A stretch of DNA of 64,000 nt, from contig OX439041.1 in the NCBI GenBank assembly GCA_949317995.1, positions 47,167,269 to 47,231,268 on the forward strand. Reading direction: 5' to 3'. The stretch is from Acholoe squamosa (Eukaryota; Annelida; Polychaeta; Phyllodocida; Polynoidae). The position numbers were made by a program, and so were the translations under genes. The notes under the pieces are model-generated. The model made no database searches and had not been told where the DNA came from. It worked only from the letters and a program-made list of their open reading frames with translations. Of the stretch, positions 36,130 through 48,838 are shown piece by piece; position 1 is the stretch's first letter; every line of letters starts with the position of its first letter.

Positions 36130-39100
36130 ATAGTGGGGGCTGTTAATTTCAGGGGAACCTGCTGGACAAAACTCTGAAATTCGGCATAATTATGGGCTCA
36201 TTTTTACCCCTCTTTCAATCTAGATGGGGAGCCAACACAAATTTTCACCTGAACCCCCCGAAATCCAAGATGGCCACCAATTGGGCATATATTTTCAATC
36301 TATTTCTCTAAAATCCTCATTACTCAAAATGATTGGTCATGCACTATCTCAAAATGATACTATTGAATCCCTCTTTCAATCTAGATGGGTAGCCAGAATT
36401 AATTTGCATCCAAACCCCCTGAAAATCCAAAATGGCCGTCAGTTGGGCATCAATTTTCATCCTTTTACTCTAAAATCCTTATTTATCAGCAGAATTGGTC
36501 ATGTAGTACCTCAAAATAAAGGTATTGATTACATCTTCTCATCTAGAAGTAGAGTGGATACAAAAAAACTTCTGAAACCCCATAAATCCAAGATGGCCAC
36601 CAAATAGGCTTACATAGATTTTCAACTTTTTACTCTAAATTCCTTATTTATCAATACAGAATGTCATGTGATACCTAAAAATGGAGGTATTGAGCTCCTC
36701 TGTCAATCTAGAATGCATATTTTTTAAGAACCACCCCGAATTCAATATGGCTACCAATTAGGCAAATATAGATTTTCAACTATTTACTTCAAAATCTATA
36801 ATTTTTGGAGAACACGTCATGTAAAACCTCAAACAGGGGTGTGAAATTAAAAAAAAAAAGATTTCCTCTGAAGATGCCACATGCATGTTAAACCCAACCT
36901 CTTTTGTTTGTAAAGGAGGTAGGAGAATGTGAGTTCAGGGGGGTCTGCGGGGTGTTCCCCCAGGAGCTAAGAAATATTGCCAAATGTATGTATTCTGGTG
37001 GTTTTCGAGAGGATTTGTGATTCCCTATTTAGATATTTTACTAAGACCCCCTCCCCCCATTTAAATGGTAATATGAGATCTCATTGGATCTGTACAAATC
37101 TCAGGAACTGTCCTGGTGAAGATGACAAACTTATCAAGGTGTCGGTCATCTCTTGTAATATAGAAAAGAAGAGGCAATGCAGATTTGCCAAAGGAAAAGA
37201 AACCTAAATTAACCACTACGTAATGCATGCACAGAGTTTGCGATTCTTACAGTAAAATTCTTATTATGTGGAACTTGTCATTTCAACCTCAAAATAGAGG
37301 AAATGACCACCCATTTTATTCTTGAAGGGAAGCCAATGTGAATTCTGATCAGCACTCCCTAAATATTTGATGAACTTGATGTAAAAGAATAGAAGCCAAT
37401 GCAATTATTCTCCTGACAAGAGAGTCACACTAAAGTAATGCCTCTATACTTAGCTCTATTGCCTTTCATGTTCTTGGTTGCTTGAGTTCTAGGTACATAT
37501 GCTATCATGTATCATGAATAGATTTTTTTTTTCAATTTCCGTTATACATCCACTTAAAAAAGTTCAACTTGACACTTTTCCCCCTGAATTCAGTGAATTG
37601 ACCTTTTGTGTAAATGGTGAAAGTATTATGTGAGTGAGTAAATTTAAAACAAGCACTTTATTGACATTGAAATATACAAACACAGTAATAGAACCTTTAA
37701 AAACTTGAATATATAGCTCTATGTTGATCAAAAATATGTGTAATCCCCATGTTTTGTTTCCATCATTGCCTCATCTGACCCCTTGTCCTATACCCATCTA
37801 CTGACTCTTTTCCCTCAACTTAGATATTATTTTCAAATGTTCTCAAATGCCATGACTGTAAGGCCCTGAGTATGAGACACAGATTATAGACCATATCAGA
37901 TCCTTTATAGCTTATAAATAGCACTTAAAGGAAATTAGGTGCAGCTTATTATGTGGTGTTTTACTTTTAACAGACTATTAAAATAGTAATGGATGAGGGC
38001 CTATTCAGACCCCAGGTTGGGCTAACAGCAAAGCCATGAACTCAGGGTGTGGCTTTCATGTGTGTGCAGCCTATATATGCACTCAGGTCTCCAAGGGGCA
38101 ATAATATTTAGGTTTGCTCTCCTCCTACTTCAAAAAGAGAGGGTCAATACCATTAATTTGATGTATCACATCACTAGTTCTACTGATAGGGGTTTTAGAG
38201 TAAACAGTTCAAGAGCTAGCTATGCCAAATGGATAGCCATCGTCAGGGTTCCTATTGGTTAATCTAAAGTTATGTAAGCTGAAAAAGATATTGGAAGAAG
38301 TTTGACCTATTTAGGGAGTGTTCACTGTTAATGATAGTGGTTGTTTGATATCTAAATGAATGTGCAAATGCTTTTAGCCAGACCAGAGTTTGTACCCCTC
38401 ACCTTAAGATTACCTGACTAATAGGTAGTTACAATTCAAGTAAAGCCAGCTCAATTTTGGTTTAAACTGTGACCAATAACGACTAAACAGTAGGAATCTG
38501 ATAAAGGTTCATATTGGCTCACCCTCTGTATTGAAAGAGGCAATCAATATCTTTGACACAAGGTAAAACAATGAAAACTTACATATGCATAGTTGACTAC
38601 CATCTTTGATTTAGAGTGGTTCCCATAAGAGTTTGCATTGGCTCTAATTCTGAATTGAATGAGTAGTTCAATACCTAAATTTTAAGGTATCACATGACCT
38701 TTTCTGTCAATGAATAAGGATTTTAGAATAAAAAGTTGAAAAATCTAAATATACCTATTTGCGGGCCATCTTGGATTTATGGGGGTTCAGATAAAATTTT
38801 GTATCAACTCTACTTCTAGATAAAAAGATGTAATCAATACCTTTATTTTGAGGTATTACATGACCAGTTCTGCTGATAAATAAGGATTTTAGAGTAAAAA
38901 TATGAAAATTGATGTCCAATTGATGGCCATCTTGGATTTTCCTGGGTTCAGATGCAAATTAATTCTGGCTCCCCATCTAGATTGAAAGAGGGATTCAATA
39001 GCATCATTTTGAGATATTGCATGGCCAATTATCTTGAGTAATAAGGATTTTAGAGAAATAGATGAATGATATATGCCCAATTGACAGTCATCTTGGATTT

Positions 39101-39241
39101 CAGGGGGTTCGGGTGAAAATTCGCATTGGCTCCCCATCTAGATTGAAAGAGGGGGTAAAAATGAGCCGATATGCCAAATTTCAGAGTTTTGTCCAGCAGG
39201 TTCCCTTAGCAGCCAAAATTGACCTTAACAGCCCCTACTAT
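36130..39241. mobile_element. 3.1-kb foldback (FB-like) element
   Basis: The ends ATAGTGGGGGCTGTTAA (36130) and TTAACAGCCCCTACTAT (to 39241) are mirrored, and inversion continues inward for several hundred bases (GGAACCTGCTGGACAAAACT, CAATCTAGATGGGGAGCCAA and so on). Each arm is a tandem array of ~162-bp subunits: the TCTAGA word recurs at 36219, 36380, 36542 and 36707 on the left and at 39137, 38976 and 38815 on the right, with more decayed units reaching about 37400 and 38090. The centre (37400-38090) has no recognisable protein. This matches the architecture of foldback transposons (long inverted ends built of tandem repeats). ORFs at 36224-36607 (+) and 38889-39137 (-) are mirror translations of the arms. 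No clear target duplication. Confidence 0.8.
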
Positions 39242-40090
39242 GGTGGCGTGTAGGGGATGGCCTCCTCCTGTGTTGAGGGAGCCACTGGAGTCATGTCAGG
39301 CCACACTTACTAGTGGGAGAGGTCGAGCTGGGGTCAAAAAGTCAAAGTGACCCTACCCTCCTCATGGTCATAGTTAACCCTCATCACACCGATATCTGAA
39401 ATCTGTGTTAACGCTCTTTATGCATTCTCTGTTGATGAACACTGATACTAAATTTAGGATAATGCCTGGTGTAAAAGCTCTGCTTATTAAATGCAAATAC
39501 GAAATGTAATTTCATCATTTGAAAACTAGAAAGTTTTACTTTTTTCATGCACATCCGGTTGCTGTCCACGGTCATGCGGGTATCGTTGGTGTTCCCCAGG
39601 TGTCTGCCTAGGGTCTTTGAGGGCGTGTCATGATGGGCGGGGAGGATGTGCAGGCCAACTAGAGGAATCCATAATATTCACACCCATAGCATTTAGTCCA
39701 CATATGGTCAATTCTCTCGAAAATGGAGCACAGGGTCACAATATCGTTCTTATGCCAAATGCACTTAATAAGTGAGCAAACAGCTATTATATGCATACTT
39801 TTGCATTACTACCTGCATTTCCTTGCCTTGGGTACATACTTTTGCATGTCTACCATCGATATCTATGCCAATATAGGGTTAAATGTGTGTATTTTGAATG
39901 TTTTAATGCATGGGGAAAAAAATGATAAAATACTTCTGATTACATCTGTAAGGTGAATATAAAGTAAAGAGAACAAAAGTTTGCATGGACGATTGTAGAA
40001 TCATGAAAGGAAAATGTTGATGACTTCAAAATCATTTTTCAATATATTTATGGGGGGTTTAAAAGAAAATATGTATATTTGTGTAACTTT
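39242..40090. other. Non-coding DNA, nothing recognised
   Basis: No gene seen. The last 200 bases probably belong to decayed units of the array that follows. Confidence 0.35.
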
Positions 40091-40092
40091 TG

Positions 40093-40860
40093 CATCACCG
40101 TACATAGGTACATTGTATTAGATATGACAGAAGAGAGAATTCTCCTTTGGAATAGATAAATATCTCAATTTTTAAGGTTTAATAGGGGGAACATAGGGTC
40201 AAACAGAAAATCTTCCAATATATGCATGTAAATAATTTATAGCACTGACAAGCATGTGGTGTACCTACTGGCATCACCATATGTAGGTCCACTATAATCA
40301 TTATAAAACAAAGGCTGTTGATAGTTAATGAAAAGATTTATAGCCCAAAATTATACTTTTTTTGGGGGATATATGTGCAAATTATTAGACACAAAGGGTG
40401 ATTTTCCTACAATTGATAAAGCAAATCAATGGAAAAATCACCATACGTAGGTACATCACCATGGATTGGTCTCAGGCTAAAAGTGGATGTATTGAGAAAA
40501 ATGATGAAGGTATAATTTTTTTTTCAATATATCTAGTTGACCATTTATTCAATTCATGCAAAAAAACAATCACTTTCCCAAAGCTTTTTATTCATGGTAG
40601 GCAGAAACCATGGTCCCATCACCATACATAGGTACATGGCCATGGGTAGGTGGCTCACCATGAGTGGTATATTCAAAATGAACGGGTCCATCATTAATTA
40701 TTATGAACAATAGAATTGAAAAATATAATTTTTCAACTATTATATAGGCTATATTGACTAATTATACTTAATATCATGCTAACTATTCAATACCTATTAT
40801 TTGGTAGTATTATTTGGTAGTCTTATGCCAAGGATGCATCACTGTACATAGGTCCACTTT
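40093..40860. repeat. Degenerate ~180-bp tandem array
   Basis: CATCACCATACATAGGTACA or a variant recurs at 40093, 40272, 40437, 40618 and 40837 (spacings 179, 165, 181, 219). Between them TTTTTCAATATAT and similar words recur. There are about four to five units, strongly diverged. The period is like the array at 16950-17720, but the consensus differs. Confidence 0.8.
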
Positions 40861-41720
40861 CACACACATAAAAAATGGCATAGAATGTTCAATTTACAAG
40901 ATTAGTGTTCCCAATTTTGTCAAGAATCTTTATTACCAAATATCTTTTAGTCAAAAGAAAATTGTAATGATAAAAGCAGTTCACGATTTTTCCTATCCCA
41001 AGCCATGTGCTCCATTTTCGTGAGAATTGGCCATATATATCCGACCTAAGTTATTAGCATCCTATACCTGAATATAATACACTTTGTTATTTCTAGATAT
41101 ATATAAATGCCATTGGGAATACAACTACATGGTCGGGAAAGAAAGGAAAGGGGAAACCCGAAAAATCAGGAAAACAATCAATTGAAAGGGAATGTATGGT
41201 AGCTCGGATATTGAATTCGTAAATGCTATGACGAAACGAGTGTTGAAGCGATTTATATTGCACATAACTTGGAAAGTACCAGCCTCGCCATTTTGACAGT
41301 ATAAACCAAAGATGCATGAGAAGGAGAGGTACATACCAACAGTATGCTACTCTCTACAGGTTTCTCTCCTATAACCAACGTAGGTAATATGTATTCTGAT
41401 CACGTGGATGACACCCAACCTGCCCAGACCTGACACCCAAAAGTGACACCCGCCATAGAGAACCATTGAGTGCACTTAGCGTCTAAGTTGAACTTGAGAT
41501 GATCTACTTTTTTCAAACCTCTTTATCACAAAGATAAGAACCAGATAACAGTTAACAATTACACCTCTATGATCTTGAATATGTATACTTTTTCATGAGA
41601 TGTTTGATTTCCCCTCATATTGAACCATTTTGATGTTATTTGAGGATGAACTCAGCAGTTCCATCTCAGAAACATGGATTTTGCGATCTTAAAATTCTGG
41701 GTGCCCCTACCTGTCTCCTA
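40861..41720. other. Non-coding DNA, nothing recognised
   Basis: No supported features in this interval. Confidence 0.4.
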
Positions 41721-42483
41721 TAGGGTAAATTTGGGTAGTATTGCGCAGGTAGACACGATACAATCCAAATCAAAGCTCCCACAGTAAGCAGGTGTTACCG
41801 AGACACCCAGTCATGACTGGTCCAATATGGACTTGGGCTGCGCTCAGCACCCATAGTATATGGCACTGATTGAACTAATGTTTGGTGAGAGGTGGCTGTG
41901 CTAAAGACTATGTAATTGTTTGGGTTATATTGTGGTGCTTTGGGTTGTATCACGCAATCCACAATACAACCAAAATGTAATGTAACTTCCCATAGAGGCT
42001 GTATCCCCCACATGCTTTCTCACCTTTAGCTATGATTTAGGTGTGAAACAACAAGGCTCAGGGTAGATGCTGTCACACCTCTCAGCTAATGGCTAGGTTC
42101 TTGAAAATTAGCTACTACTTGGCTTACTTTCTTCATCTTACTGAGGTTCTAAGTTTTCATTTCACATCCTATAAGATGTGCGCGTTACTACAACAAGATG
42201 TGCGCGATTTAACCCTTATTCTAATTGATATTGTTCTCTATGGGATTTTACTTTTAAATTATGCAATAGAAATGACGACTGAGACAACTATAAGTGTGTG
42301 TTCAGCTCTGGAAATATCTACACAGTGCAGGGTGTTAAACTGTATTGAAATATGGGTGGATGGAACAAGGCCACCTATTGAAAAAAGAAAATTTGAGAAA
42401 TCTTGAATGTCTTTGTTGATATACACCTTGAACTGCAGATGCACGATACTACAGCATGCGCGATACTACCCAATTTTACCCTA
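41721..42483. mobile_element. 763-bp non-autonomous TIR element
   Basis: The left end TAGGGTAAATTTGGGTAGTA continues TTGCGCA and faces the right end TGCGCGATACTACCCAATTT then TACCCTA: about 29 bases of inverted match, then CACGATAC/GTATCGTG further in. An internal AAGATGTGCGCG is duplicated at 42174-42207 and resembles the end. No transposase ORF. Overlapping ORFs on both strands at 42375-42789 straddle the right end and are not credible genes. Confidence 0.65.
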
Positions 42484-45400
42484 ACTCGGCTTTCCGAGTT
42501 AACGAAGTCCATAGCCAGTTTTCTTGCAGCCTCTTTTGCTTGTGAGGCTTCCATAGATCTACATCTCAGATACCAACCACGGCGTTGTACACGTATACAC
42601 ACAGATTCGGCAGGGGGTATTTGGACAGGTAGACATAGTGTTAATGGTGTCGCGAAGGTGGGTCGGGCGTCTCTGGTAACGGCTGCAGCCGGCCCTGCCC
42701 GTGTCAACGCAGGTTTGTTTACCTGCGGGAGCCCACCTCGGCAGCTTCTCCAGGTGCCAGTTTGTGGAATTGTTCCATCATTTAATTAGGGCTTCTCGGT
42801 AAGCTGTTCATGGAGCTGCTCGGAACATTCTCCTGTTCTGTGAGCTTCCAGCCCTTTGAGCTCCCAGCGTTCAATGGGGCCTGGGCTCATCTGTTGCTAG
42901 CTCTGTGAACTGTTGTCAAGGGGAACTGTTCATGTGACTTGTGAGCTTGATGTGTATTAAAGGTACTGCTCTAATAGCTGCTATGGGTGCTGTACTGATA
43001 AGATATAGCTAGATATTTCTTAAGATAGTCAGAATGATAGTGCGATTTATCGCTACATATAGCAAAGTATCAAAATAATTATATCAAAATGACATTATAG
43101 TCAAGTGACAAACTATCAAACCTTGATAGAGTGGCTGGGCCACATATTCACTGTTGACTATGTCTGATCATGGACACACCCGTTCCTCCTATTTGTGTAT
43201 ATCTGTCTCTGACTGTCTACCAGCTGAGCCGTCTCTCTGTCCGAGTTGCATTCTAAAGTTGTAGATACGATGGGTTACTCCATGAGTTGCTTAATAAGAA
43301 TTCATATGAGCTGCTTCGAGCAGAAGGCTAAAGGTAAAGGGATATTACCATAATGCCTTTATAAGTAATGGATCCCTGGTATACCCTACACCATACACAG
43401 GAGGAAACCCAGTACCCTGGTACCCTCACCTCACCCTGACCAGGCCCCTACAGCCCCCACCAGCTGCCACACGCCCTCCTCACCCCTTCACCCCATTCTC
43501 ACCAACAAACCTAAAAGGATGCTTTTGTTCCCATCTACTATCAGATGTCCCACCTACATGTACTACCAAACTGGGTCCATGTAACTGCCATAGCTGTTTC
43601 TGAAGTTTGGTTTTAAGTGGTATTCGATGTTATGTAGTTATCAACCGGAATATCATGTGAAACATCAAGACACCCTATCACCAGGCGTAACACACTTAGT
43701 CCTTGTATATATATTTCATATTGTGATAACTGTTCTGAAACTGTTCAAACTTTAAGTACTGTCCATTATGTTCTATGTCCTGCGATATTTCTTGCCCTGC
43801 ATTGGACTTACTTTACTGTTGTGACTTAATGTCACTTGGTGTTGTTGCAATAAACAGTTCAAAAATAATCAGTAGTTGTGTTTGAGATGGGCTTGAATTG
43901 CAGTAATCGGGAGTCAGGCTGAGACTTATTATATTGGGTCAGTGGGAGTGGTGGTCAGTGAGGGTGGGGGCTGAGGGGGTAGTGTTGGGGGTTGGTTATA
44001 AAGATTAACATAGGGGATCATTATGGATCAGGGCTAACTAGTGGACATCGTCTAGTGGTCACCGAGTGTGGGTACAGCTAATCCCCACACTATACATACC
44101 CAATGACGTACTGACCAGTAGCCTCATGACGTGTTGACATGAGTCTACATGTCATGACATAACCCACTCACTCAAACCCCCACTACACCAGCTACAAGTA
44201 TGCTGACCCACCCCCTGCCACCCACTCTACCTCCCTGCCTGTACTTAAGCCATAAGCCACGTCCTTCACTCCCCATCTCTTCAAGACGCTCTCATCGCCC
44301 TCCTCACTGGACCATTCATATCCACCCCCTTCATACAGTCCCCTCACAATCTTCGATCCAAATAGCTTTCTGCTTACAATCCCATATATTAGGCTTTATA
44401 CATGTAGTCACTTCCTTCAGTCTACACATTATCATAGTTTTCTTAGGCCGCTCTTCTCCATCCCTTCTCACTCTATTCTCCCCTCTCACCCATCCATATC
44501 GCACAGATAACTTAGCTGTTATTCCCTCTACCCAACGTGTCGCTTTACTCCGTACTTTCCTCTTCCTTGCATATAGCGATGCTTTCAGAATAATTCATTG
44601 ATCAGCTGAGCCTATGATGTGTGCACAGTTGAGAGGTACTAGGAGGAGCAACAAACTTAAATTCTGATTTACCACAACAACGAACTATGGTCCCATAGGC
44701 TAATATCAAAACTTAACAAGTAAAGTGACTTAATCAAAAACTTCTGACGTGTTTATAGACCCCAAGATGTCATAAGGCATTATTCACAAAACTGAAAGAT
44801 TAAACATATACATAGTAGAGATTCTAACTCTCTTCTACATCCAGTGTGTGCCAATGCGTGAGTGTTGGCAACCCTGCCTCTGTTCACAATACGCGCGGAT
44901 GGGCCTCTGCCACAATACAGGCCATTAAAGACTCTACATACTGCAGGGGGTGTGGTCGGTGCTTGAGGCAAAGATCTATAAGGCCTACTAATGAGTCATT
45001 AGTCTAATTACTACATACATACAGAGACTTTGTCAGATCAATGGATAGTCAATGTATGTACACACCACAGCATGAATAAAACATCGCACATACTGCAGCT
45101 ACTAAGGTGTATATATGCCTACAGGCCACAGACACACGTGCTCTCCATAATCCATATCACCACCTCCAAATTGTCTTGACAACATGATATGGACTTTTAG
45201 ACGAACTTATCTTATAACAGTTTACAAAGAAAACTTTTTTTCTCTAAGAATTTTGTCTTATTTTTTCATATTTTAAAGAAATTTACATTACTTTTTAATA
45301 TTAATACTAATTTATACATGCCCTCTTTAATGATGGATGTATATTGTAATCATAATCTTCTTACAATTAGCAGACTTTTCCGTCGCTGATTTCCATTTTA

Positions 45401-45778
45401 ATTGGCTAGGATGCTCTCTGGGTTCTCCTTTGACAGCATGACTTTTTGTATCGATCTGCCTTTGATATACTGCAGTATGGAACTGTCCATTGCTGATTGT
45501 AGTGTAAATTCAAAGTAGTGTGTTGTGTAATATATCAAAATGATCTACCCAGCCGTTTTGGGGAAGTCATGCATTGATTTGGCGTCTTCAGCTGGTCACA
45601 TTTTGTTACATATAATGTTAGACCTTATAGCAGAAAACTTCACCTAAGCCTTTCCTATTTTACAGAATCAGATTCCTACTTTGGAGTATCGCAGGGTGCA
45701 TATACCTTAAAGAGAAAGGAGCGGCTGAAGTATAAAGAGAAAAATATGGATTAATAAAGAGCCTCAATGAGCACCTAC
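42484..45778. other. Probable intron or flank of the LHFPL-like gene
   Basis: This lies downstream of the LHFPL-like exon on its strand and should include its first coding intron. I looked for a second exon (a YP.GW-type motif followed by a fourth membrane segment) and found none. On the + strand an AATAAA word follows a TTGTTGC tract near 43850. The C/P-rich ORF at 44200-44601 is compositional. A CRE-like ATGACGT pair lies at 44103-44135. Confidence 0.35.
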
Positions 45779-46253
45779 CTGCCATAGTTTGGATGTAGCC
45801 TGTAAAGATGGCAAGTCTCTTGTCGCACACGCTGGGCATACACAAACTGACCATGGCCAGTAATGCCCCCAGGCACAGAAAGGCACATCCCCCTCCATAG
45901 AGCACACAGGCCGCCTGCCATGCGTTGGACGGCAGGTTAGAGAAGTGAAAGAAGCCTCCATAGATGCCACACACCTGGGAGGCAGGCTTCACCCTCGTGT
46001 CCCTCACACAATACGAGTACATCCCAAACGAGTTCAAAGACTCAGGGTGTAGGAACCAGAAGGGCTGGAGGAAGCTGAACGAGCAGGTCCCAGCTACCAT
46101 TAGGGATAGCAGGGCCCATAGGATACCTATTGGTGTAGACATGGCCACGCCGGTATTGTCACCATAGCCACATGACGTAGGTGATGATGTCGTGAATGAC
46201 GTAGGTGACGTCCTGAACACGGACTTGGTGACGACGATTGACTGCGTCGCCAT
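45779..46253 (-). CDS. LHFPL-family tetraspan membrane protein, first coding exon (partial)
   Basis: Encodes 158 complete codons plus one base, from ATG at 46253 to a consensus donor (CAG|GTAGGT, GT at 45778-45777), so the intron is phase 1; reading on past 45779 is intron. Seen in the protein: a Ser/Thr-rich N-terminus (1-40), TM1 at about 42-62 (IGILWALLSLMVAG), QPFWF at 63-67, GMYSYC (77-82) and VCGIYGGF (94-101) giving the Cys pair of the first extracellular loop, NLPSNAWQAA (106-115), TM2 at about 112-140, and the start of TM3 at 148-159. This layout fits the LHFPL/TMHS claudin-related four-span family, some of whose members act in hair-cell mechanotransduction or GABA-A receptor complexes. 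The paralogue cannot be assigned. Met38, just before TM1, is an alternative start closer to the family's usual N-terminal length. TM3-TM4 lie on exons not found here. The function in this animal is unknown. Confidence 0.82.
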
Positions 46254-47992
46254 CCAAGACGCCCTCTGTCTTCTACAAACTAGCGTCCAGCTGGGAGAGG
46301 AGAGACTTGATATATAGGCCTATTATCTTCCAGAAATGACAATGGAATTGATTTACTGGTACCAATGGATTAAAGTAGTACTATATGTATAGGTGTACCA
46401 AACCTGTAGCGTTAATCAATTGCCAACGTGCTTGTTATGTCAGCCTTCAGTTAATATGGGGATTCTTTACATCCAATGTGTAGGACCCTTCTCTCTCCTT
46501 GTAAATAAGGGCGGTGAGGTAAAATAAGTATGTTGGCTTTTGCACCACTACTGTGTACAGGATGCAAGATACTATGGACGAAACCTATGAAATACGCCCA
46601 GTGCTTTATATTTTCAGTTGCACATAGAGTAGAGAAAACAGGTATCCCTGAATAAATCCAAATCCAAGAGGAAGCTGCTTTCAGTTATCTCCAGGGAGGA
46701 CATATGGAGGAAGAGGTCTCCTGCAATGCCCCTTCACCCTGGAGGAAACGGCGTGCTGTATGCTCCTGTCAGTGCTCTCTTACAGACTCCTATCCTGGAG
46801 GGATTTCCTCCCGGAGACGCCTGAGGGAACGAGGCAGTGGGGCAGTCGTGGACAGAGCAGGGGTGCCCACTGATAAAGCACTGGAGAGACGAAGAGACCT
46901 CCAATTACTCCAGGATCCTCCCACTCATTGGCTCCTCCAGGGCAGGGAATACACCACTGAGCGGCTCACAGAGCAACTCACAGCACGCGATGTCCGGCAC
47001 CAAACTGCTCACAGACAGACAGGTACCATTCTGGTAATCCACTGGGTGATTTGGGTGGTCAAACGATACGCCTTTTTAACTGTAAATGCATAACAGAGTT
47101 ACATAGTTTCTATTAGTTCGAATTTTATAATGAATGTAGATTTTTAAAATTAAAGGTCATCTGTGTTGAGCATAGCGTCGATAAGGCTATTTGAATTATG
47201 ATAAGAAATATATGAATCTGTAAGTCCACGAGCCGAAACAACTATAAATATAGAGGGAGATATGCAGGCAAATACTTTAGGGCCATGGGAAGGGGTTAAT
47301 TTCTAACCCTCCCCCCCCCTCCATCCCGCCTGCTATGTTTAAAAGGTCTAAAAGGTCATGCTTACATTGTATACAAGCCATATACATGTATAGATCTACT
47401 ATCATGCTGCATGTGTTTTAGGTTGCCAGTATTAACCCTTCTTACTATGAACTTCACCATACCTGGGTCAGAGTTAGAAACCCTTTAACACCGTAGTATC
47501 CTCTGTCAGCACCCCAACCTACAGACCAGGCTACTCCCAGGTTAGTAGTGTGGGACTGACGGAATGAGGAGCCCCGCGTGCCGTGACACTGTCCCCCTGG
47601 GGTGCCCACGTGTAGAGCCAACTGCCACACCCCTCAACCCTCCACCAACCCGCCCATCGTCCTCCTGACCCTCTCCTTACCTCGTAGACCTAAACCCTCA
47701 AAGTGTCTCCTCCTATACGTATGTGCAGAGTATACTTCCAGTGGTGTTCACATCGGGGTGAGGGTAGTTGAGCAGTGGGCTGGCTCTATGGATGACTACT
47801 ACGTCCTACTGGCTAGGGGTGCAGAAATAATGTCGTCTGCTGCTGGATCCGCGCTCAGACCGAGGCTTGCCGCTCCAACTCCCAGATGGCGCCACCGGCT
47901 TGGTGAACAGCTGAAGCACTTACCGTTAATGTTGAATTCACTACCGGGGTAGTCACAGAAGCTGATTTTAACCCCCGTCTTCAATCATATAT
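46254..47992. other. Upstream flank of the LHFPL-like exon
   Basis: Expected to hold the 5' UTR and promoter, but no TATA box or clear start was identified. A 129-codon + strand ORF (46704-47093) is R/Q/T-rich and matches no family I know. A C9 run lies at 47309. Confidence 0.35.
47988..47992 (+). repeat. 5-bp TSD (TATAT) of MITE copy A
   Basis: TATAT here is repeated at 48342-48346, immediately outside the two ends of MITE copy A. Confidence 0.6.
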
Positions 47993-48341
47993 CAGGGGCG
48001 TAGGAAAAGGGGGGGCCAGGGGGGCCTGGGCCCCCCCCCCAATCAAGAAGGAGGTGGGGCCTGAGTATGTCTGGGCCCCGCCAATATTTTCCAAGAACTC
48101 ATAAACAATGGAAAAGAAGCTAAAACTTTACATCTCAAATTAGATTATTATGGTGATGTCATAGGGAAAATGGGGGTCTGAGCCTAAAGTCAGATCCAAA
48201 ATTTACCAAAAATTACTTTTCTATATGAATTCTATATACGCATAATAATAGATGCCATCACGCATCAGCCGACAATTCGAGGTGGTCGCGATGGTGCCCT
48301 CGCCGGGCCCCCCCAATGAAGATTTACTTCCTACGCCTCTG
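47993..48341 (+). mobile_element. MITE copy A, CAGGGGCGTAGGAA ends, 349 bp
   Basis: Starts CAGGGGCGTAGGAA and ends TTCCTACGCCTCTG, inverted ends of 14 bases with one mismatch. Inside are GGTGGGGCCTGAGTATGTCT and, near the right end, CCCCAATGAAGATTTACTTC. Flanked by TATAT duplications. There is no transposase. It is the same family as 48479-48838; the 5-bp duplication argues against a typical hAT (8 bp). Confidence 0.85.
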
Positions 48342-48361
48342 TATATAAATGTCACGATAAT

Positions 48362-48364
<3 letters not shown>

Positions 48365-48413
<49 letters not shown>
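48365..48413. repeat. (TA)n microsatellite, 49 bp
   Basis: TA dinucleotide run between the two MITE copies. Confidence 0.98.
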
Positions 48414-48416
<3 letters not shown>

Positions 48417-48478
48417 TCCATAAAGCTATAATGTGCTTGATTACACGGGTCTTCTAGTATGTTGTGGGGTCGTATTGT

Positions 48479-48838
48479 CAGGGGCGTAGGAAAAAGGGGG
48501 GGGCAGGGGGGCCTGGCCCCCCCAATCACAAACCAGGTGGGGCCTGAGTATGTCTGCCCCCCCCCCAAAAAAAATTGTTAAGACCTTATAATAAGATGCA
48601 TAAGCATCCAAAATATTGCATTTCAGAATAAATCTTTATGGTAATGAGATGGGAAAAATGGGGTTTTGAGCCTCAAGTCAGACCTAAAAGTCACCAAAAA
48701 TAAATCTTCTATATCAATTCTACATAGATATGTATAGGTGTCGTCATGATAAAGCGGACAATTCAAGGTCGCCACAATGGGGCTCGGCTGGAACACCTAC
48801 CCCCCCCCCCCAATGAAGATTTGCTTCCTACGCCTCTG
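48479..48838 (+). mobile_element. MITE copy B, same family as copy A, 360 bp
   Basis: Same ends (CAGGGGCGTAGGAA ... TTCCTACGCCTCTG) and the same internal blocks as copy A, in the same orientation. It has its own distinct 5-bp duplication ATTGT (48474-48478 and 48839-48843), so it inserted independently of copy A rather than arising by segmental duplication. Confidence 0.85.

Noticed and set aside
36224..36607. 127-codon ORF with a similar minus-strand ORF at 38889-39137
   Set aside because: The similarity is explained by the inverted arms and tandem units of the foldback element, not by related genes.
42375..42789. Overlapping ORFs on both strands; the minus one has a K/A-rich helix-like segment
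   Set aside because: It crosses the end of a TIR element, and the vague resemblance to a dsRNA-binding C-terminus is too short to support.
44200..44601. 133-codon Pro/Ser/His-rich ORF
   Set aside because: C-rich low-complexity translation with no domain, signal or splice support.
45660..45778. C-terminal extension of the LHFPL-like ORF
   Set aside because: It lies past a strong CAG|GTAGGT donor and loses family similarity at that point, so it is intron read-through.
46704..47093. 129-codon + strand ORF near the LHFPL-like exon
   Set aside because: No similarity recognised, no clear splice context, and it lies on the opposite strand in the presumed 5' flank.
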